Program-made: the position numbers and the translations under genes
Assembly: GCF_014651695.1 (NCBI RefSeq)
Contig: NZ_BMXJ01000002.1
Span: 310,001-374,000 of the forward strand
From: Nocardiopsis terrae
Lineage (GTDB): Bacteria > Actinomycetota > Actinomycetes > Streptosporangiales > Streptosporangiaceae
Direction of reading: 5' to 3'
Length of the DNA: 64,000 nt
In this document: piece after piece, positions 1 to 8,889 of the stretch
Position numbering within the stretch: position 1 is the first letter of the stretch
How the letters are laid out: each line of letters starts with the position of its first letter
The notes under the pieces: generated by a model
Seen by the model: only the letters and a program-made list of their open reading frames with translations
Told to the model about the DNA's origin: nothing
Database searches by the model: none

Positions 1-1066
1 AGCCGACCGGGGCGCTCAACCCCACGGGCCCGTCCAGGACCTCACCGAACACGCTCTCCCCGGTCACCGCGGCCGTCAGCAGCACCGTGCGCCCCTCGTG
101 CTCCGTCACCAGGGCCCCCTCGGGCAGGGGCCCCTCGGGTTGCGCCCCCTCAGCGACGGCCACCACCACGGGTTCGGCGGGCAGGACCGCGCGCAGCCCG
201 GAGGCGCCCGGGTGCAGCGGGTCGAGGGCTCCGTCGAGCAGGGCCGAGAGCACGCCCGCACGCAGCAGGCCGACCCGGCCCGGGGACGGGCGTTCGAGTT
301 CGAGGGAGAGCAGCGACACCGCCGCGTTCACCAGGGTGCGGTCCTCGGAGCCGGACACCCGCACCCCGCCGACCGCCAGGAACCCGCGGGGTCGGCGCCC
401 CGTGGACAGGGGCTGGACGGAGACACGGTCGTCCCGGGACGCCACCGAGACGCTGGACCTGGGGCCCGCGCCGCGCAACCGGGAGAGTTCCGCGGCCAGC
501 CCGGGGGCGCGGTCGGCCGCGGCGGCGGGGGCCGCGTGCCGGACGGAGCCGTCGGGTGCCAGCAGCAGGACCCACCCGCCCAGTTCCCGGGCGAGCCGGT
601 CCACGACGGCGGACGCCCCGGTGAGTGCCGCCCGGGTGAGTTCGCGCTGGGCGTTGAAGGCCCTGTTCAGCCCCTCGTACTCCTCCTTGGCCAGCAGCCG
701 TGAGACCTCCTTGCCGACCGCGATGAAGGGCGTCCGGCGGTCGACCTCGAGCAGGGCGACGCCGAACTCCTCGGCCGCGGCGCGCAGCTCCCCGGGGGTC
801 TGTTCGAAGTTGACCGCGGCGCCGAAGCCGAGCCCGGCGACATCGCGTTCCGCCAGGCGGCGCACGTAGGCGCGCAGGTCGGGCAGGCGTTCGACCCACC
901 GCACGCCGGTGGTGAGCACCAGCTCTCCCCCGGCCAGGTAGGGGGTGGGGTCGCCGAGCTCGCTGACCGCCACCCACTCCACCTGACGGTGCACCCGGTC
1001 CTGCCCGGCGAGCAGCCGCAGGCGCAGGTGGGGCGTGCGCAACAGGGCCCCCAGTGTCGGCGGCAT
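1..1066 (-). CDS. PucR-family transcriptional regulator (3' part cut off by window edge)
   Basis: The visible 355 residues begin with a PucR N-terminal sensing domain (about residues 1-115, including the motif GGELVLTTG near residue 46), followed by a mixed central region. The C-terminal helix-turn-helix that binds DNA in this family lies beyond base 1. The start ATG at 1064-1066 is preceded by a GGGGAG ribosome site. The gene points away from the aminotransferase at 1229, the usual arrangement for a PucR regulator and its target; PucR-family GabR of Corynebacterium controls gab genes, so control of gabT is a reasonable inference. It resembles the complete PucR protein at 2610-4214 in the N-terminal domain. 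Confidence 0.85.
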   Translation of the reverse strand, partial: MPPTLGALLRTPHLRLRLLAGQDRVHRQVEWVAVSELGDPTPYLAGGELVLTTGVRWVERLPDLRAYVRRLAERDVAGLGFGAAVNFEQTPGELRAAAEEFGVALLEVDRRTPFIAVGKEVSRLLAKEEYEGLNRAFNAQRELTRAALTGASAVVDRLARELGGWVLLLAPDGSVRHAAPAAAADRAPGLAAELSRLRGAGPRSSVSVASRDDRVSVQPLSTGRRPRGFLAVGGVRVSGSEDRTLVNAAVSLLSLELERPSPGRVGLLRAGVLSALLDGALDPLHPGASGLRAVLPAEPVVVAVAEGAQPEGPLPEGALVTEHEGRTVLLTAAVTGESVFGEVLDGPVGLSAPVG

Positions 1067-1228
1067 CCGGTCTCCCCCCGTAGCTCTGCCCGTGGTCCGC
1101 CACGCCCTGACGCAATGGCGCAGGACGCTCATTCGATTATCCACTGTGTCCATGGGTGTCCGGTTCGACGCGGCCTAGTGTCTTGCGAGTCCGCACCCCG
1201 TACCACCACTCCACAGGGAGGCAGCCGT

Positions 1229-2563
1229 ATGGCCCCGACCGAGGTCGCCCAGTCCCGCCGGATCGTCACCGAGATCCCCGGCCCCAAGTCCCGCGCGATC
1301 CAGCAGCGCCGTTCCTCCGCCGTCGCCCAGGGCGTGGGCAGCGTGCTGCCCGTGTACGTGGAGCGCGCGGGCGGCGGCATCGTCGAGGACGTCGACGGCA
1401 ACGCCCTGATCGACTTCGGCTCCGGCATCGCCGTGACCAACGTCGGCAACGCGAACCCCCGCGTCGTGGAGCGCGCCGCCGAACAGCTCGGCCGCTTCAC
1501 GCACACCTGCTTCATGGTCAACCCGTACGAGGCGTACGTGGAGGTCTGCGAGGCGCTCAACCGGATCACCCCGGGCGACCACGAGAAGCGTTCGGTCCTG
1601 CTGAACTCGGGCGCGGAGGCGGTGGAGAACGCCGTCAAGGTCGCCCGCAGCGCCACCGGGCGCCAGGCCGTCGTGGTGTTCGACCACGCCTACCACGGCC
1701 GCACCAACCTCACCATGGGCCTGACCTCGAAGAACATGCCCTACAAGCAGGGGTTCGGTCCGTTCGCGGGCGAGATCCACCGGATGCCCATGGCCTACCC
1801 CTACCGCTGGCCCACGGGCCCGGAGAACTGCGGCCCCGAGGCGGCGGCCGCGGCGATCGACCAGATCGCCAAGCAGGTCGGCGCCGAGAACGTGGCCGCG
1901 CTGGTCATCGAGCCGATCCAGGGCGAGGGCGGCTTCATCGAACCCGCCCCCGGTTTCCTGCCCGCGCTGGCGGAGTTCTGCCGCGCCAACGGGATCGTGT
2001 TCGTCGCCGACGAGGTGCAGACCGGTTTCGCCCGCACCGGCGACATGTTCGCCTGTGACCACGAGGGTGTCGTGCCGGACCTGATCGCCACCGCCAAGGG
2101 CATCGCGGGCGGCCTGCCCCTGGCCGCGGTGACCGGCCGCGCCGAGCTCATGGACGCCGTGCACGGTGGCGGTCTGGGCGGCACCTACGGCGGCAACCCG
2201 GCCGCCTGCGCGGCGGCGCTGGCCTCGCTCGAAGTCATCGAGTCCGAGGACCTGACCGGCCGCGCCCGGGAGATCGGCGAGCTCATGCTGGACCGCCTGC
2301 GCTCCTTCGCCGACAGGTTCGACGTGGTCGGTGACGTGCGCGGCCGCGGCGCGATGATCGCGATCGAGCTGGTCTCCGACGGCAGGACGCCCGACCCCGA
2401 GGCCGTGGCGCAGGTGCTCAGGCACTGCCACTCCCGCGGTCTGGTCCTGCTGAGCGCGGGCACCTACGGCAACGTGATCCGCATGCTTCCGCCGCTGGTC
2501 ATCGGCGACGAGCTGCTCAACGAGGGCCTGAACATCCTGGAGGAGGCCCTGGCCGGGCTGTAG
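1229..2563 (+). CDS. gabT: 4-aminobutyrate aminotransferase (class III, PLP-dependent)
   Basis: This 444-residue protein has the usual length for GabT. It transfers the amino group of 4-aminobutyrate to 2-oxoglutarate, giving succinate semialdehyde and glutamate in the cytoplasm. Visible class III marks are the Asp that pairs with the PLP ring nitrogen in VADEVQTGF (D261) and the Schiff-base lysine in ATAKGIAGG (K290). The frame is open for 80 codons upstream, but ATG 1229 was chosen because it has AGGGAG just upstream and because homology begins there. It is transcribed away from the PucR gene at 1-1066. No succinate-semialdehyde dehydrogenase of the GabD type is adjacent, so the next step must be done by mmsA at 5718 or elsewhere. 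Substrate beyond GABA (for example 5-aminovalerate) cannot be excluded. Confidence 0.92.
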   Translation: MAPTEVAQSRRIVTEIPGPKSRAIQQRRSSAVAQGVGSVLPVYVERAGGGIVEDVDGNALIDFGSGIAVTNVGNANPRVVERAAEQLGRFTHTCFMVNPYEAYVEVCEALNRITPGDHEKRSVLLNSGAEAVENAVKVARSATGRQAVVVFDHAYHGRTNLTMGLTSKNMPYKQGFGPFAGEIHRMPMAYPYRWPTGPENCGPEAAAAAIDQIAKQVGAENVAALVIEPIQGEGGFIEPAPGFLPALAEFCRANGIVFVADEVQTGFARTGDMFACDHEGVVPDLIATAKGIAGGLPLAAVTGRAELMDAVHGGGLGGTYGGNPAACAAALASLEVIESEDLTGRAREIGELMLDRLRSFADRFDVVGDVRGRGAMIAIELVSDGRTPDPEAVAQVLRHCHSRGLVLLSAGTYGNVIRMLPPLVIGDELLNEGLNILEEALAGL

Positions 2564-2589
2564 TCCGCCAGAGCGGCGGGCCGTGCTGG

Positions 2590-2609
2590 GGCGCCTCCGG
2601 GGAGGCGCC
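2590..2609. terminator. Hairpin between convergent gabT and pucR genes
   Basis: GGCGCCTCC at 2590-2598 pairs with GGAGGCGCC at 2601-2609 with a minimal loop. It lies just after the gabT stop and reaches the stop of the convergent PucR gene, so it could end transcripts from both sides. There is no T-tract, as is common in actinomycetes. Confidence 0.6.
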
Positions 2610-4214
2610 TCAGCGCTCGTTGCGGACCGAGTCCAGCGACAGCAGTGCCACGTGCAGCGACAGGCACGTCTCCACCGACTCCAGGTCCGCGTCGAGCACG
2701 TTGGAGATCCGGCGCAACCGTTCGTAGAAGGCCGGACGGGACAGGTGCGCGCGGCTCGCGGCCAGCGCCTTGTTGCGTCCCGCGCCGAGGTAGTGGCGCA
2801 GCATGTCGGCGAGGTCGCCGCCGTGCCTGGCGTCGTGGTCCAGGAGCGGGCCGAGTTCGCGCTCCACGTAGGTCTGGAGGCGCTCGTCGTCGCGGAACAG
2901 GTGCAGCAGCCCGCGCAGGTGCAGGTCGGGCAGCCGGTAGAAGGGGCGCCGGTCGCTCTGCTTGATGGCCACGTCACCGACCTGGCGGGCCTCCAGGAAG
3001 GAGCGGCGCACCTCGCGGATGCCGTCGGCGGTGGAACCCACCGCCAGCACGGCCCCGTCCCCGACCGCTCCCCGCAGGCGGTCCGCGAGCAGGTGCAGTG
3101 CGGCGTCCAGGCCCTGCCGGTTCGGCAGGGCCAGCAGGATGCCCACGCGCAGGTCGTCCAGGGAACCCACCAGGGCGGTCAGGCGGAGTTCACGGCAGGC
3201 CCTGGCCGCGCCCTCGGCGGTGTCGGACAGGCGGGCCTGGGCGGCCAGGCCCGTCCCGCCCTCGCGCAGGCGCAGGACGAGGCCGACCAGTTCACGTCCG
3301 TTGAGGGGTACCCCGACCGCGCGGGCCCGGACCAGGGCCTCCTCGGGGTCGGAGTAGGCGCGGTCGATGATGCCCGCGATGATCGTGCGGTGGGTCTGGC
3401 GTTCCAGGCTCTCCTGGTGGCGTTCCAGCAGGCGCCCCAGGGCGAGGGTGGTGGCGGCGCGCTCGACGAGCATGGTCTGGCGGGCGGGCGGCGTGGCTCC
3501 GGCGATGAGGATCAGGCGGCCCCAGTCCTGCCCCCGGGCGCCGACCGGGGTGACCAGCCACCCGGTGGCGGGCGCGTGCACGGTACGGGTTCCGGTGCGG
3601 ATCGCGCGCGAGCGGCTCTCCCAGGAGGTCAGCAGGGTCCCGGGGTCCTCGCCGTTGAGGTCGCAGGCCAGGACCTGGTGGGTGAGGTTCTCCAGGACGA
3701 TCGGGCAACCGGAGAGCTGGGCGGCCTCGTGCAGGATCTGCCCGGTGTCGGCCCCCTCGACGGAGAGCTGGGTGAAGACCGAGTGGAGTTTCTCGGACTC
3801 GCGCAGCTCCTCCAGCTGTTCGTTGACCACCCGGATGTGCACGGCCTCGGTGATCTCGACGAAGCGCGCCTCCCGGTCGAGCAGGATGACGGGGATCCGG
3901 GCGGCGCGGGCGGCGTCGAGGAAGGCCCCGGGGAGTTCCGCGTGGTACTTGCGGCCGAGCTCGACCGCGATGCCGCTGACCCCGGCGTCGGCGATGTCCT
4001 CGATGTAGCGGCGCAGGGCGTCGGGGTCGTCGGGCATGGCGATGCCCGTGCTGAGCACCAGCTCCCCGCCGCGCAACAGGTGGGCGAGGTCGGTGACCTC
4101 GGCGATGTGCACCCAGCGCACGGCCACGTCCAGGTACTCGGAACCGGCCACCACACGGGGTCGGGCCCGCTGCAGGGCGGGGAGTCGGAGGACCTCGGCA
4201 AGGGTGGGAAGCAC
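2610..4214 (-). CDS. PucR-family transcriptional regulator
   Basis: This complete 534-residue regulator has a PucR sensing domain at residues 1-125 (GGELVLSTG near 49), a short coiled segment (about 130-145), a GAF-like central part, a GGDEF-like region around 285-400, and a C-terminal PucR helix-turn-helix (about 460-520, ending near RISNVLDADLESVE). It is divergent from the aminotransferase-mmsA operon starting at 4398, and the 183 bp between them carries two dyads (4317-4331 and 4338-4358) suited to be operators. Likely role: amine-responsive activator or repressor of that operon. Family assignment is firm; ligand and sign of control are inference. Confidence 0.9.
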   Translation of the reverse strand: MLPTLAEVLRLPALQRARPRVVAGSEYLDVAVRWVHIAEVTDLAHLLRGGELVLSTGIAMPDDPDALRRYIEDIADAGVSGIAVELGRKYHAELPGAFLDAARAARIPVILLDREARFVEITEAVHIRVVNEQLEELRESEKLHSVFTQLSVEGADTGQILHEAAQLSGCPIVLENLTHQVLACDLNGEDPGTLLTSWESRSRAIRTGTRTVHAPATGWLVTPVGARGQDWGRLILIAGATPPARQTMLVERAATTLALGRLLERHQESLERQTHRTIIAGIIDRAYSDPEEALVRARAVGVPLNGRELVGLVLRLREGGTGLAAQARLSDTAEGAARACRELRLTALVGSLDDLRVGILLALPNRQGLDAALHLLADRLRGAVGDGAVLAVGSTADGIREVRRSFLEARQVGDVAIKQSDRRPFYRLPDLHLRGLLHLFRDDERLQTYVERELGPLLDHDARHGGDLADMLRHYLGAGRNKALAASRAHLSRPAFYERLRRISNVLDADLESVETCLSLHVALLSLDSVRNER

Positions 4215-4316
4215 GCCGACAGTCTAGGACGTTCTGTCAGCCAGGAGGGCATTTCGCTTTACATCGTGCATCCGCGGACCTGGCTTTGAGCTCCGGTTTC
4301 GCAGCCCGGCGGGCGC

Positions 4317-4331
4317 TTTACAGACCGTAAA
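4317..4331. promoter_or_regulatory. Inverted repeat TTTAC-N5-GTAAA, putative operator
   Basis: TTTAC (4317-4321) and GTAAA (4327-4331) form a 5-bp dyad with a 5-bp spacer, flanked by GCG/CGC. It lies between the divergent PucR gene and the aminotransferase operon. A second copy of the CGCTTTACA half occurs near 4255, closer to the pucR start, which supports PucR binding to this region. Candidate only. Confidence 0.4.
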
Positions 4332-4337
4332 CGCACC

Positions 4338-4358
4338 CAGCATGTTGTCAACATGCTG
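4338..4358. promoter_or_regulatory. 21-bp perfect palindrome, putative operator of the aminotransferase-mmsA operon
   Basis: The arm CAGCATGTTG (4338-4347) is repeated in reverse complement at 4349-4358 around a single central T. It ends 39 bp upstream of the chosen ATG at 4398. A perfect 10-bp-arm palindrome at this place is most simply a repressor or activator site for the divergent PucR protein or an unlinked regulator. Confidence 0.55.
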
Positions 4359-4397
4359 ATCCTGGCCATGCCCTCCGCTCCCCGGGAGACTGAGGGC

Positions 4398-5687
4398 ATG
4401 TCGGAACTGCTCTCCCGCCACCGCGCGGTCATGCCCTCCTGGTTGCCCCTGTACTACGAGTCCCCGCTGGAGCTCGTCAGCGGCAGTGGCGCCCGTGTCA
4501 CGGACTCCGAAGGACGCACCTACCTGGACTTCTTCACCGGCATCGTGACCAACATGCTCGGTTACGACGTCGCCGAGGTGCGCGAGGCGGTGGAACGCCA
4601 GATCGCCAGGGGGGTCGTGCACACCTCCACCCTGTACCTCATCCGCTCCCAGGTGGAGCTGGCGGAGAAGATCGCCCGTCTGTCCGGGATCCCCGACGCC
4701 AAGGTGTTCTTCACCAACTCCGGCACCGAGGCCAACGAGACCGCCCTGCTCCTGGCCACGCACGCGCGCGGCAGCGACGAGGTACTGGCCATGCGCGGCA
4801 GCTACCACGGACGCTCCTTCGGCACCGTGGCGGTGACCGGCAACAAGGCCTGGAAGAACTCCTCGCTGTCGCCGCTCAACGTGCACTACCTGCACGGCAC
4901 CGACCACGCCTCCCCCGCCTTCCGGGGACTGTCCGAACGCGAGTACGTCGACGTGTGCGTGGCCGACCTGCGCGAGGTCCTCGACACCGCCGCGCCCGAC
5001 GTGGCCTGCCTGATCGCCGAGCCGGTCCAGGGCGTCGGCGGGTTCGCGATGCCGCCGGACGGCCTGTACGCCGCCTACAAGGAGGTCCTCGACGAACACG
5101 GCATCCTGTTCGTCTCCGACGAGGTGCAGACCGCCTGGGGGCGGACCGGAACCAGCTTCTTCGGGATCGGCAACCACGGGGTGACCCCGGACGCCATGAC
5201 CTTCGCCAAGGGGCTCGGCAACGGCTTCGCCGTGGGCGGCGTCGTGGCCCGCGGTGACCTGATGGACGGGCTCACGGCGCTGGGCGTGGCCACCTTCGGC
5301 GGCAACCCGGTGTCCATGGCCGCGGCCGGGGCCACCCTCGACTACGTCCTGGAACACGACCTCCAGGGCAACGCGCTGCGCCAGGGCGCCACGGTCGTCC
5401 AGGGCCTGCGCGAACTGCGCGAACTGCCGTGCGTGAAGGACGTCCGGAGCAAGGGCCTGATGTTCGCGGTCGAGATGGTCGACCCGGAGACCGGCGCCCC
5501 CTCCGCACCGCTGGCGGGCAGGGTCCTGGAGGCCGCCCGGGAGCGCGGACTGCTGGTGGGCAAGGGCGGCGTGCACGGCAACGTGCTGCGCATGGCCCCG
5601 CCGCTGACCCTGTCGGCCGAGGAGGCCGCCGAGGGCCGGGACATCCTGCTGGACGCCGTCCACGCGGTCGCCGCCGACCGGGCCTGA
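4398..5687 (+). CDS. Class III aminotransferase, probably beta-alanine/GABA type
   Basis: This 429-residue PLP enzyme has the class III fold marks: SDEVQTAWGRTG with the ring-nitrogen Asp (D241) and the Schiff-base lysine in TFAKGLGNG (K271). An earlier in-frame ATG at 4353 exists, but 4398 has GAGGG just upstream and avoids placing the start in the operator. It ends 30 bp before mmsA on the same strand. An amine aminotransferase feeding an acylating semialdehyde dehydrogenase fits beta-alanine (via malonate semialdehyde to acetyl-CoA) or beta-aminoisobutyrate degradation. The exact amine is inference; the gene was not confidently matched to one characterised enzyme. Confidence 0.88.
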   Translation: MSELLSRHRAVMPSWLPLYYESPLELVSGSGARVTDSEGRTYLDFFTGIVTNMLGYDVAEVREAVERQIARGVVHTSTLYLIRSQVELAEKIARLSGIPDAKVFFTNSGTEANETALLLATHARGSDEVLAMRGSYHGRSFGTVAVTGNKAWKNSSLSPLNVHYLHGTDHASPAFRGLSEREYVDVCVADLREVLDTAAPDVACLIAEPVQGVGGFAMPPDGLYAAYKEVLDEHGILFVSDEVQTAWGRTGTSFFGIGNHGVTPDAMTFAKGLGNGFAVGGVVARGDLMDGLTALGVATFGGNPVSMAAAGATLDYVLEHDLQGNALRQGATVVQGLRELRELPCVKDVRSKGLMFAVEMVDPETGAPSAPLAGRVLEAARERGLLVGKGGVHGNVLRMAPPLTLSAEEAAEGRDILLDAVHAVAADRA

Positions 5688-5717
5688 GGCCCCCGTGACG
5701 AGGAAGAAGGGGAAACC

Positions 5718-7226
5718 ATGAGCGAGCACGTCACCCACTGGATCGGCGGCAGGGCGCACGAGGGGCCCGCCGGACGCACCGGAGACATCTACAACCCGGC
5801 TTCCGGCCAGGTCACCGGCACGGTGGACCTCGCCGGCCCCGACGAGGTCGGAGCCGCCGTGGCCGCGGCCGCGGCGGCCTTCCCGGGGTGGCGGGACACG
5901 TCGTTGTCCAGGCGCGTGCAGACGCTGTTCCGGTTCCGGGAGCTGCTGCGCGCCAACAGCGACCGGCTGGCCGCCCTGGTCAGCGCCGAACACGGCAAGG
6001 TCCTCTCCGACGCCCGGGGCGAGGTGGCCCGGGGCCTGGAGGTCGTCGACTTCGCCTGCGGCATCCCGCACCTGCTCAAGGGCGGCTACTCCGAGAACGT
6101 GTCCACCGGGGTGGACTCCTACTCGATCCTGCAGCCGCTCGGCGTGGTCAGCGGGATCACCCCGTTCAACTTCCCGGCGATGGTCCCGATGTGGATGTTC
6201 CCGGTGGCGATCGCCTGCGGCAACACCTTCGTGCTCAAGCCCAGCGAGAAGGACCCCTCCGCGTCGCTGCTCCTGGCCGAGCTGTGGGCCGAGGCCGGAC
6301 TGCCCGACGGGGTCTTCAACGTGGTCCACGGGGACAGGGAGGCGGTGGACGCGCTCCTGGAGCACCCGGACGTGGCCGCGGTCAGCTTCGTGGGATCCAC
6401 CCCGATCGCGGGCTACGTGTACCGGACGGCGGCCGAGCACGGCAAGCGGGTGCAGGCTCTGGGCGGCGCCAAGAACCACATGGTCGTGCTGCCCGACGCC
6501 GACCTGGACCTGGCGGCGGACTCCGCGGTCTCGGCCGGGTTCGGATCCGCGGGCGAGCGGTGCATGGCCATCTCCGCGGTCGCGGTGGTGGAGTCGGTCG
6601 CCGACGACCTCCTGGAGCGGATCAGGGAGCGCGTCGCACGGCTGCGCGTGGGCCCCGGCGACGACGACCGCAGCGAGATGGGTCCGCTCGTCACCCGTGA
6701 ACACCGGGACAGGGTCGCCTCCTACCTGGAGTCGGGGGTCCGCGAGGGCGCGACCCTGGCCGTCGACGGACGGATCCACCCGGTCCTGGGCGGCGCCCCG
6801 GAGGGGTTCTGGCTGGGCCCCTCCGTCCTGGACCACGTCGGTCCGCGGATGTCCTGCTACCGGGAGGAGATCTTCGGCCCGGTGCTGAGCATGGTCCGCG
6901 TCGGCGACTACGACGAGGCCGTCAGGCTGGTCAACGACAACCCCTACGGCAACGGGACCGCGATCTTCACCAACGACGGCGGCGCCGCACGGCGCTTCCA
7001 GAACGAGATCGAGGTGGGCATGGTGGGCATCAACGTGCCCGTCCCGGTGCCCATGGCCTACTACTCCTTCGGCGGCTGGAAGCAGTCGCTGTTCGGTGAC
7101 TCGCACGCGCACGGCACGGAGGGTGTTCACTTCTACACCCGCACGAAGACGGTCACGGCCCGCTGGACCGACCCGGGCAAACGGCCCGAAGGCGGCGTCA
7201 ACCTGGGCTTCCCGACCAACGGCTAA
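5718..7226 (+). CDS. mmsA: CoA-acylating methylmalonate-semialdehyde dehydrogenase
   Basis: This 502-residue cytoplasmic enzyme oxidises (methyl)malonate semialdehyde with NAD and CoA to propionyl- or acetyl-CoA. It has the aldehyde dehydrogenase catalytic Cys in GERCMAIS (C282) and the Asn of the oxyanion hole in ITPFNFP. Where hydrolytic aldehyde dehydrogenases have ELGGKSP, this protein reads LGGAKNH: the general-base Glu is missing, which is the known signature of the acylating MmsA branch. The late motif YSFGGWKQSLFGD is also typical. The ATG at 5718 has GAAGGGGAAA upstream. It is the second gene of the operon with the aminotransferase at 4398. Confidence 0.93.
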   Translation: MSEHVTHWIGGRAHEGPAGRTGDIYNPASGQVTGTVDLAGPDEVGAAVAAAAAAFPGWRDTSLSRRVQTLFRFRELLRANSDRLAALVSAEHGKVLSDARGEVARGLEVVDFACGIPHLLKGGYSENVSTGVDSYSILQPLGVVSGITPFNFPAMVPMWMFPVAIACGNTFVLKPSEKDPSASLLLAELWAEAGLPDGVFNVVHGDREAVDALLEHPDVAAVSFVGSTPIAGYVYRTAAEHGKRVQALGGAKNHMVVLPDADLDLAADSAVSAGFGSAGERCMAISAVAVVESVADDLLERIRERVARLRVGPGDDDRSEMGPLVTREHRDRVASYLESGVREGATLAVDGRIHPVLGGAPEGFWLGPSVLDHVGPRMSCYREEIFGPVLSMVRVGDYDEAVRLVNDNPYGNGTAIFTNDGGAARRFQNEIEVGMVGINVPVPVPMAYYSFGGWKQSLFGDSHAHGTEGVHFYTRTKTVTARWTDPGKRPEGGVNLGFPTNG

Positions 7227-7305
7227 CCGGAGTTCACCGAAATGACGGTCGGATGTCTCTCACTGACGGTCTACGGAGCGCGACACGGAGTATCGTTGTG
7301 CACCG

Positions 7306-7323
7306 ACGCCCCTCACGGGGCGT
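7306..7323 (+). terminator. Possible terminator of the aminotransferase-mmsA operon
   Basis: ACGCCCC at 7306-7312 pairs with GGGGCGT at 7317-7323 around a TCAC loop, about 80 bp after the mmsA stop. The 7-bp stem is short and has no T-tract. Confidence 0.4.
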
Positions 7324-7412
7324 GGCCGTGGGCCACGTACGTCACGAGAGACCATCCTGGATGGACGCGCTCATTTCCCCTCCTCCCCATGGAAGCGGGC
7401 GTGTCAGCGGAA

Positions 7413-7452
7413 GCGCTCCGGGTCCGCACGACTCCCCCCGGACCCGGAGCGC
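7413..7452. terminator. Long hairpin between mmsA and the convergent zinc-ribbon gene
   Basis: GCGCTCCGGGTCCG (7413-7426) is perfectly complementary to 7439-7452, with a 12-nt loop. It lies between two convergent genes and could stop transcription from either. Apart from this and the smaller hairpin at 7306, nothing is seen in 7227-7508. Confidence 0.6.
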
Positions 7453-7508
7453 GACCGTCTCCTCCTCTTCGCTTCCCCTCTTCGCCGACCGCCCGCGGCC
7501 GCCACCCG

Positions 7509-7751
7509 TCAGCGGGCCGCGACCAGCGGTCCGCCCGCGGAGACCGGCTGGTGGCCGATGATCCCCGCGCACTCGTCACATCCGTACACGTGACTCCCGT
7601 CCGGCTGTTCGCCCAGGACCCGGCGGGGCCGGGGCCACTTGGTGTGGCAGACGGCGCAGGCATCCCCCATGCGCTGCGCCCTGCTCAGCCAGCTCGGGTC
7701 GTAGACGTAGCTCTCGGATGCGGTGTCAGGCGTCGTGTCTGGTTTGCACAT
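7509..7751 (-). CDS. Small zinc-ribbon-like protein of unknown function
   Basis: This is an 80-residue protein with two CxxC pairs, CAVCHTKW near residues 32-39 and CDECAG near 57-62, the spacing expected of a zinc ribbon. The sequence between them (GEQPDGSHVYGCDEC) looks like an HNH or ribbon fragment, but no nuclease His-Asn set is visible. A TTG start at 7769 with GGGGAG upstream would add six residues; ATG at 7749-7751 was preferred. It stands alone, pointing toward mmsA. Codon use matches the neighbours, so it is probably a real gene. Function not recognised. Confidence 0.6.
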   Translation of the reverse strand: MCKPDTTPDTASESYVYDPSWLSRAQRMGDACAVCHTKWPRPRRVLGEQPDGSHVYGCDECAGIIGHQPVSAGGPLVAAR

Positions 7752-7991
7752 CGTGCTCGTTCCGCGCAATGTCCTTGCTCCCCCCGTGGTTTAGGACAGT
7801 CTGGCGGGCCGATAGTTACCGGCTCTTAATTGAATCAGAAGCTCTCGGCGCCTGGAAGGGCCCGGACCGATCTAAATCACTCCGTGCACGGCGATCATAA
7901 CCCTAAGTAACGGACCCTGGGAAGACCCCAGAACACAGTCGGTTTTTCATACGAAGCGCCAGAAATGTACGGACGGAGGGGGACCTGGGAC

Positions 7992-8804
7992 TCAGTCCTC
8001 GCCCTGTGAGGTGACCCCGAAACGGCGCAGCGACAGCGCCGGATTAGTGACACGCACCGCCTCCACACGCGCGGCCGAAACCCGGGCGGAAGCGACCTCG
8101 AAGGCCTGCTCCCCCAGTGCCGCGAGCGCGGTCCCCATCGGGTCGACCACCATGCTGTTGCCCGCCCCCGTGGGCGCCGCCTGCCCCGCGGCTGCCACGT
8201 AGACCGTGTTCTCGATGGCGCGCGCCCGGGCCAGCGTGCGCCAGTGGTCCTCCTTCAGCGGGCCGGGCACCCACTGGGCGGCCAACAGCACCACGTGCGC
8301 GCCGGCATCGGCGATCCGCCGCGTCACCTCGGGAAAGCGCAGGTCGTAACAGGTCTGGAGGCCGAAGACCACGTCGTCCACGGTGAAGGTCTCCGGCGCC
8401 TCGACCGGCCCCGGGGCCACCACGTCCGACTCCTTCACCCCGAAGGCGTCGTAGAGGTGGATCTTGCGGTAGAGCGCGATCCGCTCACCCTCGGGGGAGA
8501 GCGCGACGAGCGTGTTGGTGAAGCGGGTGGCGCCCTCGCCCCCGGACTCGTTCACCCCCAGGACGAGGTACACGCCCTCGCGGCGGGCGGTGTCCGCGGC
8601 GTCCGCGAGGAAGGGTCCGTCCAGGGGCTCCGCGGCCTCGACGTAGCGGTGGTCGGTGCGCGGCGCGGTGAACATCGTGTACTCGGGAAACAGCACGACA
8701 CGCGCCCCGCCCGCGGCCGCACGGGCGGTCAGCTCCGCCACCGAACGCCGGTTCTCGGCCTTGTCCTGCCCCGGCGCGAACTGGGCGACCGCGACCTGCA
8801 CCAT
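7992..8804 (-). CDS. Carbon-nitrogen hydrolase (nitrilase superfamily amidase)
   Basis: This 270-residue cytoplasmic enzyme has the full nitrilase catalytic triad: Glu in LFPEYT (E41), Lys in LYRKIHLYD (K114) and Cys in QTCYDLRFPE (C152). The length and the C-terminal motif around VVDPMG fit the Nit/omega-amidase-like branch, which hydrolyses C-N bonds of small amides such as 2-oxoglutaramate or deaminated glutathione. It is transcribed divergently from the TetR gene at 8927, sharing a 122-bp intergenic region, so the TetR operators there might also affect it. The substrate cannot be told from sequence. Confidence 0.9.
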   Translation of the reverse strand: MVQVAVAQFAPGQDKAENRRSVAELTARAAAGGARVVLFPEYTMFTAPRTDHRYVEAAEPLDGPFLADAADTARREGVYLVLGVNESGGEGATRFTNTLVALSPEGERIALYRKIHLYDAFGVKESDVVAPGPVEAPETFTVDDVVFGLQTCYDLRFPEVTRRIADAGAHVVLLAAQWVPGPLKEDHWRTLARARAIENTVYVAAAGQAAPTGAGNSMVVDPMGTALAALGEQAFEVASARVSAARVEAVRVTNPALSLRRFGVTSQGED

Positions 8805-8889
8805 CGAACTTCCCCCTCGTGGCCTGAACGCGACCCCTTCGGCCGCGCCGAACGTGCCCCGAGTGTACGTCCCCGGCCCGGAGGGCCCC

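Noticed and set aside
4224..7130. 968-codon open frame on the minus strand over the aminotransferase and mmsA genes
   Set aside because: It mirrors the third-position G/C bias of the real genes; the plus-strand proteins are complete, recognised enzymes and the antisense translation is low-complexity His/Gly/Asp-rich.
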